Notes: generated by a model from the sequence alone, not told the origin. 64,000 nt of DNA from Hylemonella sp. (GCA_030680575.1 JAUXVI010000013.1:111853-175852), one strand, 5' to 3'. Shown: positions 7,595 through 19,453, counted from the first letter of the stretch. Numbers and translations: made by a program.

Positions 7595-8611
7595 ATGAGC
7601 ACAACCAACCCGCGCACCACCTACCCGGGCTCTCTCACCGATGTCGCAGGCATCGAGGTCGGCCACTTCACCGAGACGCGCCGCCCCACCGGTTGCAGCG
7701 TGGTGATGGCACGCGACGGCGCAGTGGCCGGCGTCGATGTGCGCGGCGCCGCGCCGGGCACACGCGAAACAGATTTATTGCAACCGGCCAACCTGGTGGA
7801 CAAGGTGCACGCCATTGTTCTTTCTGGTGGCAGCGCCTGGGGACTGGACGCCGCCAGCGGCGTGATGCGCTGGCTGGAAGAAAACCACATTGGCCTGAGT
7901 ACGGGTTATGGCCTGGTGCCCATCGTGCCGGCCGCGGTGGTGTTCGACCTCGGCGTCGGGGATTCAAGCATTCGCCCCGATGCACAGGCCGGTTACCAAG
8001 CCTGCCTGGCGGCCAGCCGCCAGCCGCCAGCACAGGGCAATGTGGGCGCTGGCACCGGTGCCCTGGTCGGCAAACTGTTCGGCATGCCGCGTGCCATGAA
8101 GGGCGGCATCGGTACCTCCTCACTCTGTGTGGAGGGCATCACGGTGGCAGCACTCATCGTCTGCAATGCGGTGGGTGATGTGATCGACCCGACCACGGGG
8201 CAAGTCATTGCGGGTGCGCGCACCGCGGATGGAAAGGCCTTGCTGGGCAGCCGCGATGCGATGGTGAAGGGCGAGCTGCCGCAGAACCTGCTGGCCGGCA
8301 CCAACACCACCATCGGCGTGGTGGCCACCGATGCCGTGCTGACCAAGCCGCAGGCGCAGCGCCTGGCGCAGGTCAGCCACGACGGGCTGGCACGCGCCAT
8401 CAACCCGGTGCACACCATGCTTGACGGCGATACCCTGTTTGCACTGGCGACCGGCCACAGCGGCAAGAGCGCCAGCATGTTGTTGCTGGCCACGCTGGCG
8501 GCCGAAGTCACCGCGCGTGCCGTGGTGAACGCGGTGCGCGCGGCACAGGGCATCACGGTCGATACGCAAAACTGGCCGGCAGCTGCCGATCTCACAAACC
8601 CGACGATCTGA
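7595..8611 (+). CDS. P1-family peptidase (DmpA/BapA-like aminopeptidase)
   Basis: 338 residues, the usual size of self-cleaving N-terminal-nucleophile peptidases of the DmpA group. The opening SLTDVAGIEVGHF and the central VLSGGSAWGLDAASGVMRWLEE are family landmarks. GGIGTSSLCVEG, near residue 170, contains the Gly-Thr-Ser region where the precursor is expected to cleave and expose the nucleophilic residue. NTTIGVVATDA follows at about 232. These enzymes remove N-terminal residues from small peptides or beta-amino acid dipeptides. No signal peptide, so cytoplasmic. The next gene starts 12 bases downstream, suggesting co-transcription. Confidence 0.85.
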   Translation: MSTTNPRTTYPGSLTDVAGIEVGHFTETRRPTGCSVVMARDGAVAGVDVRGAAPGTRETDLLQPANLVDKVHAIVLSGGSAWGLDAASGVMRWLEENHIGLSTGYGLVPIVPAAVVFDLGVGDSSIRPDAQAGYQACLAASRQPPAQGNVGAGTGALVGKLFGMPRAMKGGIGTSSLCVEGITVAALIVCNAVGDVIDPTTGQVIAGARTADGKALLGSRDAMVKGELPQNLLAGTNTTIGVVATDAVLTKPQAQRLAQVSHDGLARAINPVHTMLDGDTLFALATGHSGKSASMLLLATLAAEVTARAVVNAVRAAQGITVDTQNWPAAADLTNPTI

Positions 8612-8622
8612 GACCTCGCACC

Positions 8623-9948
8623 ATGCCCAAGACCTTTCGCTACACCCTGCTGTCGCTGCGCGAAATGCTGGTGTCAGCCGGCCCGCTCGTCTTGCTGACC
8701 GTCGGCCTGCTGGTGCTGGTCTACTGGTGGCTCGACCCGATGCCGCCGAAGCACCTGACGCTGGCCACCGGCCCGGCGCAAAGCGCGTATGACGAGATCG
8801 GCAAACGTTATGCCAGCGCTCTGGCTGAGCATGGCATTGACGTACGGCTGCTGCCCAGCGAAGGCGCCGCGCAAAACCTGCAGTGGCTGCGCGAGGGCAA
8901 GGCTGACTTCGGTTTTGTCCAGGGCGGTAGTGACGAGCTGGCCGCCAAACAGGAACATGGCATGGAGTCGCTGGGCAGCCTGTTTGTCGAACCGGTATGG
9001 CTGTTTTATCGCGAGGCGTCGGCACGCAAGGTGACACCGGATGCCACGCTGAAGACCCTGGCGCAACTCAAGGGCCTGCACGTCAATGTGGGCACCGAGG
9101 GCAGTGGCGTTCCCCGCTTGATGGCCAAGCTGTTCGAGGTCAACCGCATGGATGTCAAGACCCTCCGGATTTCGCAACTGGAACAAACCCCCGCCACGGT
9201 GGCGCTTCTCAACGGTGAGCTCGATGCCTTGGTCTTCGCCTCGGCGCCGGAGTCACTGATGGTGCAAATGCTGCTGCAGACACCGGGCATCAAGCTCATG
9301 AGTTTTACGCAGAGTGAAGCCTATTCGCGTCGCTTTCCCTTTTTGAGCCCGGTCTACTTGCCGCAAGGTGTGGTGGATCTGGCCGGCAATGTGCCGGAAC
9401 GCACGGTACGACTGATCGCCACCACGACCACGCTGCTGGCACGCCCTCGTGTGCATTCGGCATTGAAGGAGCTGTTCTCGCAAGCCTCGCTCAAGCTGCA
9501 TGGCAATGCCGGTTGGTTCAATCGCGCGCATGAGTTCCCCAGCGTGGCGAACCTGGAGTTTCCACTGGCCAATGAAGCCGAGCGCACCATCCGCAACGGT
9601 GTGCCGTTGCTGCAGCGCTACCTGCCCTTCTCGCTGGCAAACCTGGTGGAGCGCATGTGGCTGGCGCTGGGCATCATCATCGCCCTGCTGCTGCCGCTGA
9701 GCCGAATCGTGCCGCCGCTGTACGAGTTCCGGATCCGCTCGCGGGTGTTTCGCTGGTACGGCCAGTTGCGCGTGATTGAGGAGCGACTGGACAGCCAGCA
9801 TCCCGAATCCAGACAGGAATCGTTGGATGAACTGAAACGACTGGAAGCACGGGTGGAAAAAATCACGGTACCTCTGTCGTATGCCGATGAACTCTATGCC
9901 CTGCGCAATCACATCGAGCTGGTGCAACGCAGGCTGCAGGCCAGCTGA
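8623..9948 (+). CDS. TAXI-family solute-binding protein with two membrane anchors
   Basis: 441 residues. An N-terminal transmembrane helix at about 19-36 is followed by a periplasmic binding domain of the TAXI/NMT1 type (LTLATGPAQSAYDEIGKRYA, DFGFVQGGSDEL, LHVNVGTEGSGVPRLM). A second helix lies at about 345-362, then a cytoplasmic tail with a predicted coiled coil (SRQESLDELKRLEARVEKI). TAXI proteins usually serve TRAP transporters; no TRAP membrane genes are adjacent, so this anchored version may act alone as a sensor or with distant genes. It is followed by a strong terminator. Confidence 0.82.
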   Translation: MPKTFRYTLLSLREMLVSAGPLVLLTVGLLVLVYWWLDPMPPKHLTLATGPAQSAYDEIGKRYASALAEHGIDVRLLPSEGAAQNLQWLREGKADFGFVQGGSDELAAKQEHGMESLGSLFVEPVWLFYREASARKVTPDATLKTLAQLKGLHVNVGTEGSGVPRLMAKLFEVNRMDVKTLRISQLEQTPATVALLNGELDALVFASAPESLMVQMLLQTPGIKLMSFTQSEAYSRRFPFLSPVYLPQGVVDLAGNVPERTVRLIATTTTLLARPRVHSALKELFSQASLKLHGNAGWFNRAHEFPSVANLEFPLANEAERTIRNGVPLLQRYLPFSLANLVERMWLALGIIIALLLPLSRIVPPLYEFRIRSRVFRWYGQLRVIEERLDSQHPESRQESLDELKRLEARVEKITVPLSYADELYALRNHIELVQRRLQAS

Positions 9949-10003
9949 AGACAACCTTGCTTTGCTCACAACCCGACGCCGCAGGCGCCGAGCCCTGACA
10001 CCC

Positions 10004-10034
10004 CACCCGGGCCGGCCGGCCCGGGTGATGGTTT

Positions 10035-10037
<3 letters not shown>
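10004..10037 (+). terminator. rho-independent terminator after the TAXI gene
   Basis: A perfect 24-base GC-rich palindrome (10004-10027, arms CACCCGGGCCGG) followed by ATGGTTTTTA. The T-run is on the + strand, so it serves the TAXI gene; the run overlaps the ettA stop codon. On the minus strand the palindrome lies 8 bases after that stop but has no T-run. Confidence 0.75.
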
Positions 10038-11696
<1,659 letters not shown>

Positions 11697-11710
11697 CTAG
11701 TAATAGTTCT

Positions 11711-11741
11711 GCGGGGGGATAAAACCCGTATTATCCCCCGC
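11711..11741. repeat. inverted repeat between DUF1631 gene and ettA
   Basis: GCGGGGGGATAA and TTATCCCCCGC face each other around a short AACCCGTA loop, an 11-base stem with one extra G. It lies 15 bases upstream of the ettA start and 29 bases beyond the DUF1631 stop. No T-run follows on either strand, so it could be a weak terminator, an mRNA leader hairpin or an operator. Confidence 0.5.
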
Positions 11742-11769
11742 CGGCCCATTTGACGCAGCCCCGCCTAGC

Positions 11770-14031
11770 CTAAGTGTCGTCTGCGCCCTGTGCCTGTTCG
11801 TTGCGCAACGCGGCCTGGGCCACGGCGTCCAGAGCATGGTCAACCACATGGCCGTCAGACACGACGCGGATCAGGCCACGGTTGCGCAGCCGGTCCATGG
11901 TGCGGCGGGTCATGGAATGTGCCAGTCCCTTGACCGAGGTGAACATGAACAGCGTGCGGTGTGGGCTGGTCCAGGTCAGTTGGGCGCGTACCCACGCCTC
12001 GTTCAGCATCAGCTCGACCCAAGCCCCCACCGTCAGGTCGGCCACGCTCCAGTCATGCGCCAGCACCCCAACCGGGCTGGGTGGCACCACATCGTCTTCG
12101 GGCAGGTACCCGGCTTCGCTGGCCTCGTCCTCAGCCACCCAGAAGCCTTCGTCAGCGGATTCCTCAGGGAGCACACTGCGCCGGCTCTCGGCATCGGCCT
12201 CAGCCGCAGCGTCGGCCTCCAAGGTCAATTCATGCGCGGGCGGCGGCATGCTGGCTGGATTGACTGGCGCCATGGGGCGATCTACCGGAACGTTGACCGC
12301 GGCCTTGGGCGACGAACTTGTCAATGCCTGCTCATGCAGGGCAATCAGATCGTCCAGAAACTGCACGATGCGCTCTTCCGGGTAGCGGATGCTTTGCAAA
12401 CCCTGGCGTAGCTTGAGCAGCAGCTTGGGGACCAACTGCGCCAGCCGAGCCCGGTTGCGCCGCGCCTGGTGCACTTGCACGCTCCAGACCAGATCGTCCA
12501 CCAGCTCCAGATACCCTTCGGCGTCTGCCGTGCCGTCGGCACTGGCCAGTTGCGACTCGGCCACCACTTGCGCCCAGGGACCACCCAGAAACAGCGCCAC
12601 CCGTTCAGGCACCTGCTGCGAATGCAGCCGGGTTTCGAAATCGATCGCCAGCCGCTGTGCCAGCAGGTTGCGTTGCTCCGCGTGCAGCAGGGCACGTGCC
12701 GCCTCCACCTGCCGCGGCAACTGCCCCGCACCCGCCTGTGCCCACTGCGTCTGCAGTGTCTGCAACGCCCGCGCAAAGTCTTCACTCGCCCCTTCGCTGG
12801 CCGCCAGTTCGCGCACCGACATGGCGACCGACTGGAAAAAAGCATCGAAACCTTCGTCGCTTTCGGTCAGATACGCCAGACTGCGGTGGGTCAGCTTGTC
12901 CAGCAACTGGCGTGCCGGGTGCTTGCGGTCGTTGAAAAAACGCGGATCGGACTGCGCCAGTTGGAGCAACACCGGCTCCAGCCTCTGGACCTGACCGCGG
13001 ATCGCCGGCAGCAGGCGCTGGTCCTGGGCAAGGTTGTCGAGCATCAGGCGCACCACCTCCTCGCCCAGCTGGCGCCCCAGCTGCGGACCACGGCCCGTCC
13101 CTGCCGGGTGCTTGTCGTGCGCTGCCGGCGTGGCCGCAGGCGCCCGTTGGCTCAGGCGCTTCATGAGGGGCTCGACCATCTTCATTTCTTCGAGCGCTTC
13201 CAGCGGTGTGGGCACGGTGTGGGGGAACTCCAGCGCCCGACTGTCTACGCCGTTTTTTTCTGCCGTGTCGTCCAACTCACCCGACAGCAGGCGGCGCAGC
13301 TTGCGCAGCGTCAGCATGGTGCGGCTCACCGGGTTGTCGCTCTTCTTGCGACGACCGGCGCTCGCATGCCCCGTACCCACCGGCTCAATGCCGTGCGAGC
13401 GCAGCCAGTCCAGCAACTCCTTGTACAGGCGGTGCAGGCTGGCCCCCATGAAACCAGCCGCCGGGGTGATCAGCCCGATGCGGGCCTGCTCATCGGGTAC
13501 ATGCTGTCGCAGGGTTTCGCGCAAGGCACGGGCAAAGGCCTCTGGCTTGAGCGGGTTCAGATGCGGCTGCACGGTCATCCAGCCCAGCAGCCGACTGACC
13601 AACGCATGCAACTGCGGCAGCAGGTCATCAACGGCGAACTGGATCTCCTGCTGTGCCAGCGCGAACTCGATGTTGGCATCGATCTGCTGCTCGTCGAGCA
13701 GTTGCAGGTCGTCAAAGCGAACGGTCGCGTCACGGACGGAATCCTGCGCGCCGCTGTGGTAGATCGCCAGACGCAACTGCACGCCGAACGTGGCGCGCAC
13801 AGCATCCAAGTCGTGCCGCAATTGCGCCACCGCCGGTTGGCTGATCTGGCGGTAATTGATTTGTGCCACCTTCGGCTTGGCCTGACCGGCGGCGCCCTCC
13901 AACCCCTTGAGGGCATCCTCGATCAGGACGTCGGACTGCGCCAGCACCGCCTCAATGCAATCTTGCAGTGAGGGGCGCGGACCGTTCGGGTCGTCCGACA
14001 CGCCGAGTCGCCGTATCAAGTGTTTCTTCAT
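11770..14031 (-). CDS. DUF1631 family protein
   Basis: 753 residues from ATG 14031; an upstream in-frame ATG at 14091 would add 20 residues of non-conserved look, so I prefer the shorter form. The protein is mostly helical and hydrophilic with no signal peptide. Features include PAAGFMGASLHRLYKELLDWL and LTRRTMDRLRNRGLIRVVSDGHVVDHAL near the C-terminus, a region like a PilZ- or DUF1631-type end. The family is common in Burkholderiales, is often mislabelled thymidine phosphorylase, and has no settled function. It lies 73 bases before ettA on the same strand. Confidence 0.8.
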   Translation of the reverse strand: MKKHLIRRLGVSDDPNGPRPSLQDCIEAVLAQSDVLIEDALKGLEGAAGQAKPKVAQINYRQISQPAVAQLRHDLDAVRATFGVQLRLAIYHSGAQDSVRDATVRFDDLQLLDEQQIDANIEFALAQQEIQFAVDDLLPQLHALVSRLLGWMTVQPHLNPLKPEAFARALRETLRQHVPDEQARIGLITPAAGFMGASLHRLYKELLDWLRSHGIEPVGTGHASAGRRKKSDNPVSRTMLTLRKLRRLLSGELDDTAEKNGVDSRALEFPHTVPTPLEALEEMKMVEPLMKRLSQRAPAATPAAHDKHPAGTGRGPQLGRQLGEEVVRLMLDNLAQDQRLLPAIRGQVQRLEPVLLQLAQSDPRFFNDRKHPARQLLDKLTHRSLAYLTESDEGFDAFFQSVAMSVRELAASEGASEDFARALQTLQTQWAQAGAGQLPRQVEAARALLHAEQRNLLAQRLAIDFETRLHSQQVPERVALFLGGPWAQVVAESQLASADGTADAEGYLELVDDLVWSVQVHQARRNRARLAQLVPKLLLKLRQGLQSIRYPEERIVQFLDDLIALHEQALTSSSPKAAVNVPVDRPMAPVNPASMPPPAHELTLEADAAAEADAESRRSVLPEESADEGFWVAEDEASEAGYLPEDDVVPPSPVGVLAHDWSVADLTVGAWVELMLNEAWVRAQLTWTSPHRTLFMFTSVKGLAHSMTRRTMDRLRNRGLIRVVSDGHVVDHALDAVAQAALRNEQAQGADDT

Positions 14032-14362
14032 CAACCAGGCTGTATTGCGGGGCCGGACCAGCCGGCGACATCCCAATTCTCCCAGTTGCAAGACCGCAGC
14101 AACCCGCCACGCAACAACTTGTTACCGCAGAGTCAAATTGAGTGAATTTGGACACCCACCGACACAAAGACCGGGAGCATGCGACAATAGGGCCTGTTGC
14201 GGCGCTCCAGTTGCCCGCAACGCCAGCACCCTGCTGGTGGGCCCTCCCGTTGATCAACTCATCGATCCGGCCTTTCTTTTGAATCCTATCTGCCTTTGAC
14301 TGGCCAGGTGTTGCGACACCTGAACAGGCCGATATCCCTGCGCCCGGATGGGCGCCATCACC
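14032..14362. other. divergent intergenic region upstream of rhlE
   Basis: 331 bases between the divergent DUF1631 and rhlE starts. It holds a perfect stem-loop at 14305-14322 (CAGGTGT, loop TGCG, ACACCTG) 40 bases before the rhlE start and a weaker hairpin around CCAGCACCCTGCTGG near 14224. A long structured leader is usual for cold-inducible helicases. I see no convincing -35/-10 pair and no gene. Confidence 0.5.
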
Positions 14363-16036
14363 ATGAACTTTGAAGATCTGAAACTGGCTCCGGCCATTCT
14401 GAAGGCTGTGCGCGAGCAAGGCTACGAGACCCCCACCGCGATCCAGGCCCAGGCCATCCCGCTGGTGCTGGAAGGGCACGACCTGCTCGGCGGCGCCCAG
14501 ACCGGCACCGGCAAGACCGCCGCTTTCACCCTGCCGCTGCTGCACCGCCTGACCATGAGCCGCAGCGCCCAGAACAAATTTGGCGGCACCGGCATCCGTG
14601 CCCTGGTGCTGACGCCGACACGCGAACTGGCCGCCCAGGTCGAGGAATCCGTGCAGGCCTACGGCAAGTACCTGCAATTGACGTCTACCGTCGTCTTCGG
14701 CGGTGTCGGCATGAACCCGCAGATCAGTCGCCTCAAGAAGGGCGTCGACATCCTGGTGGCCACACCGGGCCGCCTGCTGGACCTGCAGCAACAGGGTTTC
14801 CTGGACCTGTCCACCGTGCAGGTTCTCGTGCTGGACGAGGCCGACCGCATGCTCGACATGGGCTTCATCCATGACGTGAAGAAGGTGCTGGCCCTGGTGC
14901 CGAAGGAAAAGCAGAGCCTGCTGTTCTCCGCCACCTTCAGTGACGAGATCCGCGACCTGGCCAACGGCCTGCTGAAGAACCCGCAAAGCGTGCAGGTCAC
15001 GCCGCGCAACACCACGGTGCAACGCATCACCCAGGTGATCCACCCGGTCGGCCGCGGCAAGAAGAAGGCCCTGCTGGCGCACATCATCCAGCAGCACAAC
15101 TGGAGCCAGGTGCTGGTGTTCACCCGCACCAAGTTCGGCGCCAACAGCGTGGCTGAATTCCTGGAAAAGAATGGCATCTCCGCCATGGCGCTGCACGGCA
15201 ACAAGAGCCAGAGCGCCCGTACCCAGGCCCTGGCTGGCTTCAAGAGTGGCGACGTCCGTGCCCTGGTGGCCACCGACATCGCTGCACGCGGTATCGACAT
15301 TGACGAACTGCCGCACGTGGTGAACTACGAGATCCCCAACGTCAGCGAAGACTATGTGCACCGCATCGGCCGCACCGGCCGTGCCGGCTCTGATGGCGCC
15401 GCCGTCAACCTGGTGTGCCTGGACGAAGAAGGCTTCATGGCCGACATCGAACGCTTCACCAAGCAGAAGATCGAAGTTCAGGTGGTCGAAGGTTTCGGTC
15501 CCGAACCGGGCGAGCGCGCAGAACCGATCGCCATGGGCCGCCAGACCATCTGGGGTGGTGCCGGCAAGCCGCCGAGCCGCGACGTCATGCAGGCGGCCGC
15601 CAAGGCAGCGCGTACCGAGATGATGCAGCGCGTCCGTGACAACAAGGCCGGCCAGGGCGAGCGCTCCGGTGGCGGCAACGGCGGCGGAGCCCGCAAGCCT
15701 GCTGGCCATGGTGGCGGCAAGCCGCGCAACCAGGGCGGCGGTCAACCCGGCAACCAGGGCGCCCGCAGCTCCCAGGGGCAGGGACAAGGCCGACCGGCCC
15801 GCAACGACGAGCCGCGCCAGAACGCGCAACGCCCGTCGGCCCAACCCGACCCGATGCGCACCAGCGTCGACATGATGGCCGAACGCGGCCGTCGTGGCGG
15901 TGGTGGCGGCTTCGGCGGTGGCGGTGGTCAGCGCAATCGCAGTGGCGGCGGTGGTGGTTACGGCGGCGGCAGTGGTGGTGGCTTCGGCGGTGGCCGTGGC
16001 CCCCGCAACTCCGGCGGCGGCTCCTACGGCCGCTAA
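14363..16036 (+). CDS. rhlE: DEAD-box ATP-dependent RNA helicase RhlE
   Basis: 557 residues from ATG 14363 ([13 protein letters not shown], the usual RhlE-type start); an ATG at 14348 would add five residues. All helicase motifs are present: Q motif GYETPTAIQ, motif I AQTGTGKT, Ia [33 protein letters not shown]. After about residue 390 the protein becomes a long basic, Gly/Arg/Asn/Gln-rich tail ending in RGG-like repeats, typical of RhlE orthologues and used for RNA contact. It unwinds structured RNA in ribosome assembly or RNA decay. It stands alone with its own leader. Confidence 0.92.
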   Translation: MNFEDLKLAPAILKAVREQGYETPTAIQAQAIPLVLEGHDLLGGAQTGTGKTAAFTLPLLHRLTMSRSAQNKFGGTGIRALVLTPTRELAAQVEESVQAYGKYLQLTSTVVFGGVGMNPQISRLKKGVDILVATPGRLLDLQQQGFLDLSTVQVLVLDEADRMLDMGFIHDVKKVLALVPKEKQSLLFSATFSDEIRDLANGLLKNPQSVQVTPRNTTVQRITQVIHPVGRGKKKALLAHIIQQHNWSQVLVFTRTKFGANSVAEFLEKNGISAMALHGNKSQSARTQALAGFKSGDVRALVATDIAARGIDIDELPHVVNYEIPNVSEDYVHRIGRTGRAGSDGAAVNLVCLDEEGFMADIERFTKQKIEVQVVEGFGPEPGERAEPIAMGRQTIWGGAGKPPSRDVMQAAAKAARTEMMQRVRDNKAGQGERSGGGNGGGARKPAGHGGGKPRNQGGGQPGNQGARSSQGQGQGRPARNDEPRQNAQRPSAQPDPMRTSVDMMAERGRRGGGGGFGGGGGQRNRSGGGGGYGGGSGGGFGGGRGPRNSGGGSYGR

Positions 16037-16047
16037 GCCACAACGCA

Positions 16048-16071
16048 CTGCGGGCAGGAAGCTGCCCGCAG
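16048..16071 (+). terminator. stem-loop after rhlE
   Basis: A perfect 10-base stem (CTGCGGGCAG / CTGCCCGCAG) with GAAG loop, 11 bases after the rhlE stop. No T-run follows, so it may stop transcription inefficiently or protect the 3' end of the mRNA. Confidence 0.5.
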
Positions 16072-16276
16072 CGTAGCGCTGGCGCTTCTGGCGCAGCAGC
16101 ATGGCCAAGCCGTCGGCCGCTGCCCCCCCATCCGAATCGTTCTCCAAGGCCTCGCGCAGAAACTGCGCTTTCGCCTTGCTTCAGAACGGCGCATCGACCA
16201 GCTTCATAATGAGCCCCGCTGACAGGTCAAGCCAACTTGGGTTGATGGCCTGGTCCGCAACAGGAAGGGGCTCGAC

Positions 16277-17674
16277 ATGACAACCAGCCGAACAGAGCGC
16301 GATTCCTTCGGCCTCATCGAGGTGCCGGCCGATCGGCTGTGGGGCGCACAAACGCAGCGCTCACTGCAACACTTCCACATTTCTTCCGAGCGTATGCCGC
16401 TCGAACTGGTGATGGCACTGGCCCGCACCAAGCAGGCCTGCGCCCGCGTCAATGGCGAACTCGGCCTGCTGCCACGCGAAAAAGCCGATGCCATTGTGGC
16501 CGCGGCCACGGAAGTCCTGGCAAACCAGCACGACCGCGAATTTCCGCTGTCGGTATGGCAAACCGGCTCGGGCACACAGAGCAACATGAACATGAACGAG
16601 GTGCTGGCCAACCGTGCCTCCGAACTGCTGGGTGGCGTGCGAGGCGAAGACCGGCGGGTCCATCCCAACGACGAGGTCAACCTCGGGCAGTCGTCCAACG
16701 ACATCTTCCCTACCGCCATGCATCTGGCGGCCTGCCTGCAGATCTCGGGACAGCTGCTGCCGGCGCTGCGCACGCTGCGCGCGCGGCTGGAAGACAAATC
16801 ACAGGCCTTTGCCGACATCGTCAAAATCGGCCGCACCCACTTGCAGGACGCCACGCCGCTGACACTGGGGCAGGAGTTCTCTGGTTACGTGGCACAGCTG
16901 GCACATGCCGAAAGCGCGCTCTGCGCCACCTTGCCAGCCCTGTATGAACTGGCCGTCGGCGGCACAGCGGTGGGAACGGGGCTGAACACACATCCCGAAT
17001 TCGGCGCACGCGTGGCGACAGAACTGGCGCAGGCAACGGGCCTGCCCTTCACCAGCGCGACCAACAAGTTTGCAGCCCTGGCCGCCCATGACGCCCTGGT
17101 GTCGGCGCATGGCGCGCTCAAGACGCTGGCCGCTGCGCTCATGAAGATTGGGAACGACATCCGCTGGCTGGCCTCCGGCCCGCGCTCAGGCCTGGGCGAG
17201 CTCAGCATCCCGGAAAACGAGCCGGGCAGCTCCATCATGCCGGGCAAGGTCAACCCGACCCAGTGTGAAGCACTCACCATGCTGTGCTGCCAGGTGTTCG
17301 GCAACGATGTCGCCATCAACTTCGGCGGTGCCTCGGGTCAGTTCGAGCTTAATGTGTTCAAGCCCTTGATCGCCCACAACTTCCTGCAAAGCGTGCGCCT
17401 GCTGGCCGATGGCATGGCGAGTTTTGAAGCGCACTGCGTGCGCGGCATCGAAGCGAATCGAGAACGCATCGAGACCTTGCTGGAGCGCTCCCTGATGCTG
17501 GTGACGGCTTTGACGCCGCACATCGGCTACGACCACGCCGCCGAGATCGCCAAGCAGGCGCACCGCCAAGGCAGCACGCTGAAAGCGGCGGCGCTCGCAC
17601 TCGGTTATGTCAGCGCAAGTGATTTCGACGCCTGGGTGCGGCCGGCCGACATGGTCCGACCGCCCCGGGTCTGA
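16277..17674 (+). CDS. fumC: class II fumarate hydratase
   Basis: 465 residues, the standard size of FumC. The superfamily signature [11 protein letters not shown] is at about 316-326, with [14 protein letters not shown] near 97 and [11 protein letters not shown] near 140 forming the rest of the active site. The enzyme interconverts fumarate and malate in the TCA cycle as a cytoplasmic homotetramer without an iron-sulfur cluster. It stands between rhlE and a convergent MFS gene that ends 18 bases away. Confidence 0.93.
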   Translation: MTTSRTERDSFGLIEVPADRLWGAQTQRSLQHFHISSERMPLELVMALARTKQACARVNGELGLLPREKADAIVAAATEVLANQHDREFPLSVWQTGSGTQSNMNMNEVLANRASELLGGVRGEDRRVHPNDEVNLGQSSNDIFPTAMHLAACLQISGQLLPALRTLRARLEDKSQAFADIVKIGRTHLQDATPLTLGQEFSGYVAQLAHAESALCATLPALYELAVGGTAVGTGLNTHPEFGARVATELAQATGLPFTSATNKFAALAAHDALVSAHGALKTLAAALMKIGNDIRWLASGPRSGLGELSIPENEPGSSIMPGKVNPTQCEALTMLCCQVFGNDVAINFGGASGQFELNVFKPLIAHNFLQSVRLLADGMASFEAHCVRGIEANRERIETLLERSLMLVTALTPHIGYDHAAEIAKQAHRQGSTLKAAALALGYVSASDFDAWVRPADMVRPPRV

Positions 17675-17692
17675 CGCACTGAGTCAACGTAC

Positions 17693-18931
17693 TCAGGCAG
17701 CCGCCTGGCCGACCTTCCCCAGTTTGGGCAGATGGGCCTCGCGGATCGGCAGGTGAATCAGTGCAGCACCGATCGCCAGCATGATGTCGATGTACCAGAC
17801 CCAGTCGTAGTTGCCGGTGGCTTCGAACACCCTGCCGCCGAGCCAGGCCCCCAGAAAGCCGCCGATCTGGTGCGTCAGCATGACGACACCGAACAGCGTG
17901 GCCATGTTGGCGGTGCCGAAGAATTTGGCCACCAGACCGGCCGTCGGCGGCACGGTGGAGAGGAAGGTCAAGCCCATGACGGCGGCAAACACCAGCATCA
18001 CCGCGCCGGTCTTGGGCGCCAACAGGAACAGCAGCACGGCCAGGGCGCGCGTGGCATACAGCAGCGACAAGAGTGACTTCATGCGCCAGCGCCCCACAGC
18101 CCAGCCCATGGCCACGCTGCCCACGATGTTGAACAACCCCAGCATGGCCAACGACCAGGCGCCGAACTGCACCGGCAAACCACAAGCGGCAATCACGCCC
18201 GGCAAATGCGTGGCCAGAAACGCCACATGAAAGCCGCAGACGAAAAAGCCTGCCGCCAGCATCAGATAACTTTTGTTCTTCAATGCGGCCCGAATGGCAT
18301 CCAGCGTGCCAACCGGCTGGTGACCAACTGGCCCCGACTGCAGCGAGTTGCCCTTGAGCACCAGGGCGGCCGGCAATCCCAACAGCACCAGCAGGCCCAA
18401 AATCTGCATGGCATTGGCCCAGCCCTGGCTGACCATCAGCGCACCCGCAATCGGCGCCATCAGGAACTGGCCAAAGGAGCCGCCCGCGTTGACGATGCCG
18501 GTCGCCAGGCCACGTTTCTCCAGCGGAATCAGGCGCGCCGTGGCGGCCATCAGCACTGCCGGCCCGGCCATGCCGGCGCCGCCTGCGGCCAGCACGCCAA
18601 TGGCCAATACCAAGCCCGCACTGGTCGTCATGAGCGGGGTGATGAAGGTCCCGAGTGCCACCAGCAGCACACCCGCGAACAGCACGCGCCCGGCGCCGAT
18701 CTTGTCGGCCATGGCGCCAGCGAACGGCTGGGTCAGCCCCCACCAGAGCTGGCCGAAGGCAAACGCCAGGCTGATGCTGCCAATGCCCAGACCGGTGGCG
18801 GTATTGAGCGGGCTCAGAAACAGGCCCATGGTCTGCCGTGTGCCCATGGTCAGGGCAAACGTGCCGGCGGCCGCGAGCAGCACGACCCAGATCATCGTGC
18901 GTGGGCTGCGCGCCTTGTCAATACGGGTCAT
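17693..18931 (-). CDS. MFS transporter
   Basis: 412 residues from ATG 18931, chosen because AGGAG lies 8 bases upstream; the longer frame starts at 18979. About twelve hydrophobic helices in the major facilitator arrangement, with MGTRQTMGLFLSPLN in helix 1 and GxLxDKxGAGRVLF-like text in loop 2-3 (FAGAMADKIGAGR). Substrate unknown; the outline resembles oxalate/formate- or cyanate-type MFS proteins. Its start lies inside the end of the marR-type gene (14-base overlap), so the regulator and transporter form one unit and the transporter is probably controlled by that regulator. Confidence 0.85.
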   Translation of the reverse strand: MTRIDKARSPRTMIWVVLLAAAGTFALTMGTRQTMGLFLSPLNTATGLGIGSISLAFAFGQLWWGLTQPFAGAMADKIGAGRVLFAGVLLVALGTFITPLMTTSAGLVLAIGVLAAGGAGMAGPAVLMAATARLIPLEKRGLATGIVNAGGSFGQFLMAPIAGALMVSQGWANAMQILGLLVLLGLPAALVLKGNSLQSGPVGHQPVGTLDAIRAALKNKSYLMLAAGFFVCGFHVAFLATHLPGVIAACGLPVQFGAWSLAMLGLFNIVGSVAMGWAVGRWRMKSLLSLLYATRALAVLLFLLAPKTGAVMLVFAAVMGLTFLSTVPPTAGLVAKFFGTANMATLFGVVMLTHQIGGFLGAWLGGRVFEATGNYDWVWYIDIMLAIGAALIHLPIREAHLPKLGKVGQAAA

Positions 18932-19403
18932 CGTCGACTCCTGGTTCGATGGGGGATAAGAGTTCGAGCGCGTCATCAATCAAGGTATGCAGCGCCAGCA
19001 CGCGCTCGATGCCCAACTGCTGGTTGAGCCCGTCCTGCGCCACACGCCAGCGGCGCTGTGCCTCGTGCCGTTTCTCGCGACCGCTCTCGGTGATGCTGAC
19101 CAGGCGGCTACGCCCGTCCGAGCCGGCGCCCAGCGCCAGCCAGCCGGCCTCGACCAGCGGCTTGAGGTTGCGCGTCAGCGTGGAGGCGTCCATCTTCATG
19201 GCCCGCGCCAGCTCGCCGGGACGAATCGGCCCCAGCTTGAGCACGTAGGACAGCAGCGAGTACTGGGTTACCTTCAGGCCGGCCTTGACGAGCTCGGCGT
19301 CGTAGTACTGCGCCACGCGGCGCATCAGCTGGCGCAGCTTGAAGTTGGTACAACCCTGCGGCTTCATCGCCTCCGCACTTGACGCGTGTGTGACATGTTT
19401 CAT
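18918..19403 (-). CDS. MarR-family transcriptional regulator
   Basis: 161 residues from ATG 19403. Winged-helix core: LKVTQYSLLSYVLKLGPIRPGELARAMKMDASTLTRNLKPLVEAGWL, followed by the wing GSDGRSRLVSITESG. The family binds palindromic DNA as a dimer and releases it on ligand binding. Two perfect palindromes lie directly upstream in the 50-base gap to the divergent thioesterase gene, so it probably represses both itself with the MFS gene and the thioesterase/gloA pair. The ligand is unknown. Confidence 0.88.
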   Translation of the reverse strand: MKHVTHASSAEAMKPQGCTNFKLRQLMRRVAQYYDAELVKAGLKVTQYSLLSYVLKLGPIRPGELARAMKMDASTLTRNLKPLVEAGWLALGAGSDGRSRLVSITESGREKRHEAQRRWRVAQDGLNQQLGIERVLALHTLIDDALELLSPIEPGVDDDPY

Positions 19404-19410
19404 GTTTTCA

Positions 19411-19438
19411 TTGTATCTACAATCATTGCATATGCAAT
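19411..19438. promoter_or_regulatory. twin palindromic operators of the MarR divergon
   Basis: TTGTATCTACAA (19411-19422, TTGTA arms around TC) and ATTGCATATGCAAT (19425-19438, perfect 14-base palindrome) lie side by side in the AT-rich 50-base gap between the divergent starts. These are the expected sites for the adjacent MarR-type dimer. Confidence 0.65.
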
Positions 19439-19453
19439 AACCAGGAGCACAAC

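Noticed and set aside
12469..13971. 500-residue open frame on the plus strand
   Set aside because: Antisense to the DUF1631 gene, with shadow-type composition.
14140..14190. rhlE promoter (TTGGAC ... GACAAT)
   Set aside because: Spacing is too long for a sigma70 promoter and no better pair is visible.
15890..16036. Possible tandem repeat or CRISPR-like pattern
   Set aside because: GGC-rich periodicity is the Gly/Arg tail of RhlE; no spacers of constant length.
13952..16147. 731-residue open frame on the minus strand
   Set aside because: Antisense to rhlE, whose motifs are complete; the protein is Ala/Gly/His-rich low complexity from high-GC mirror coding.
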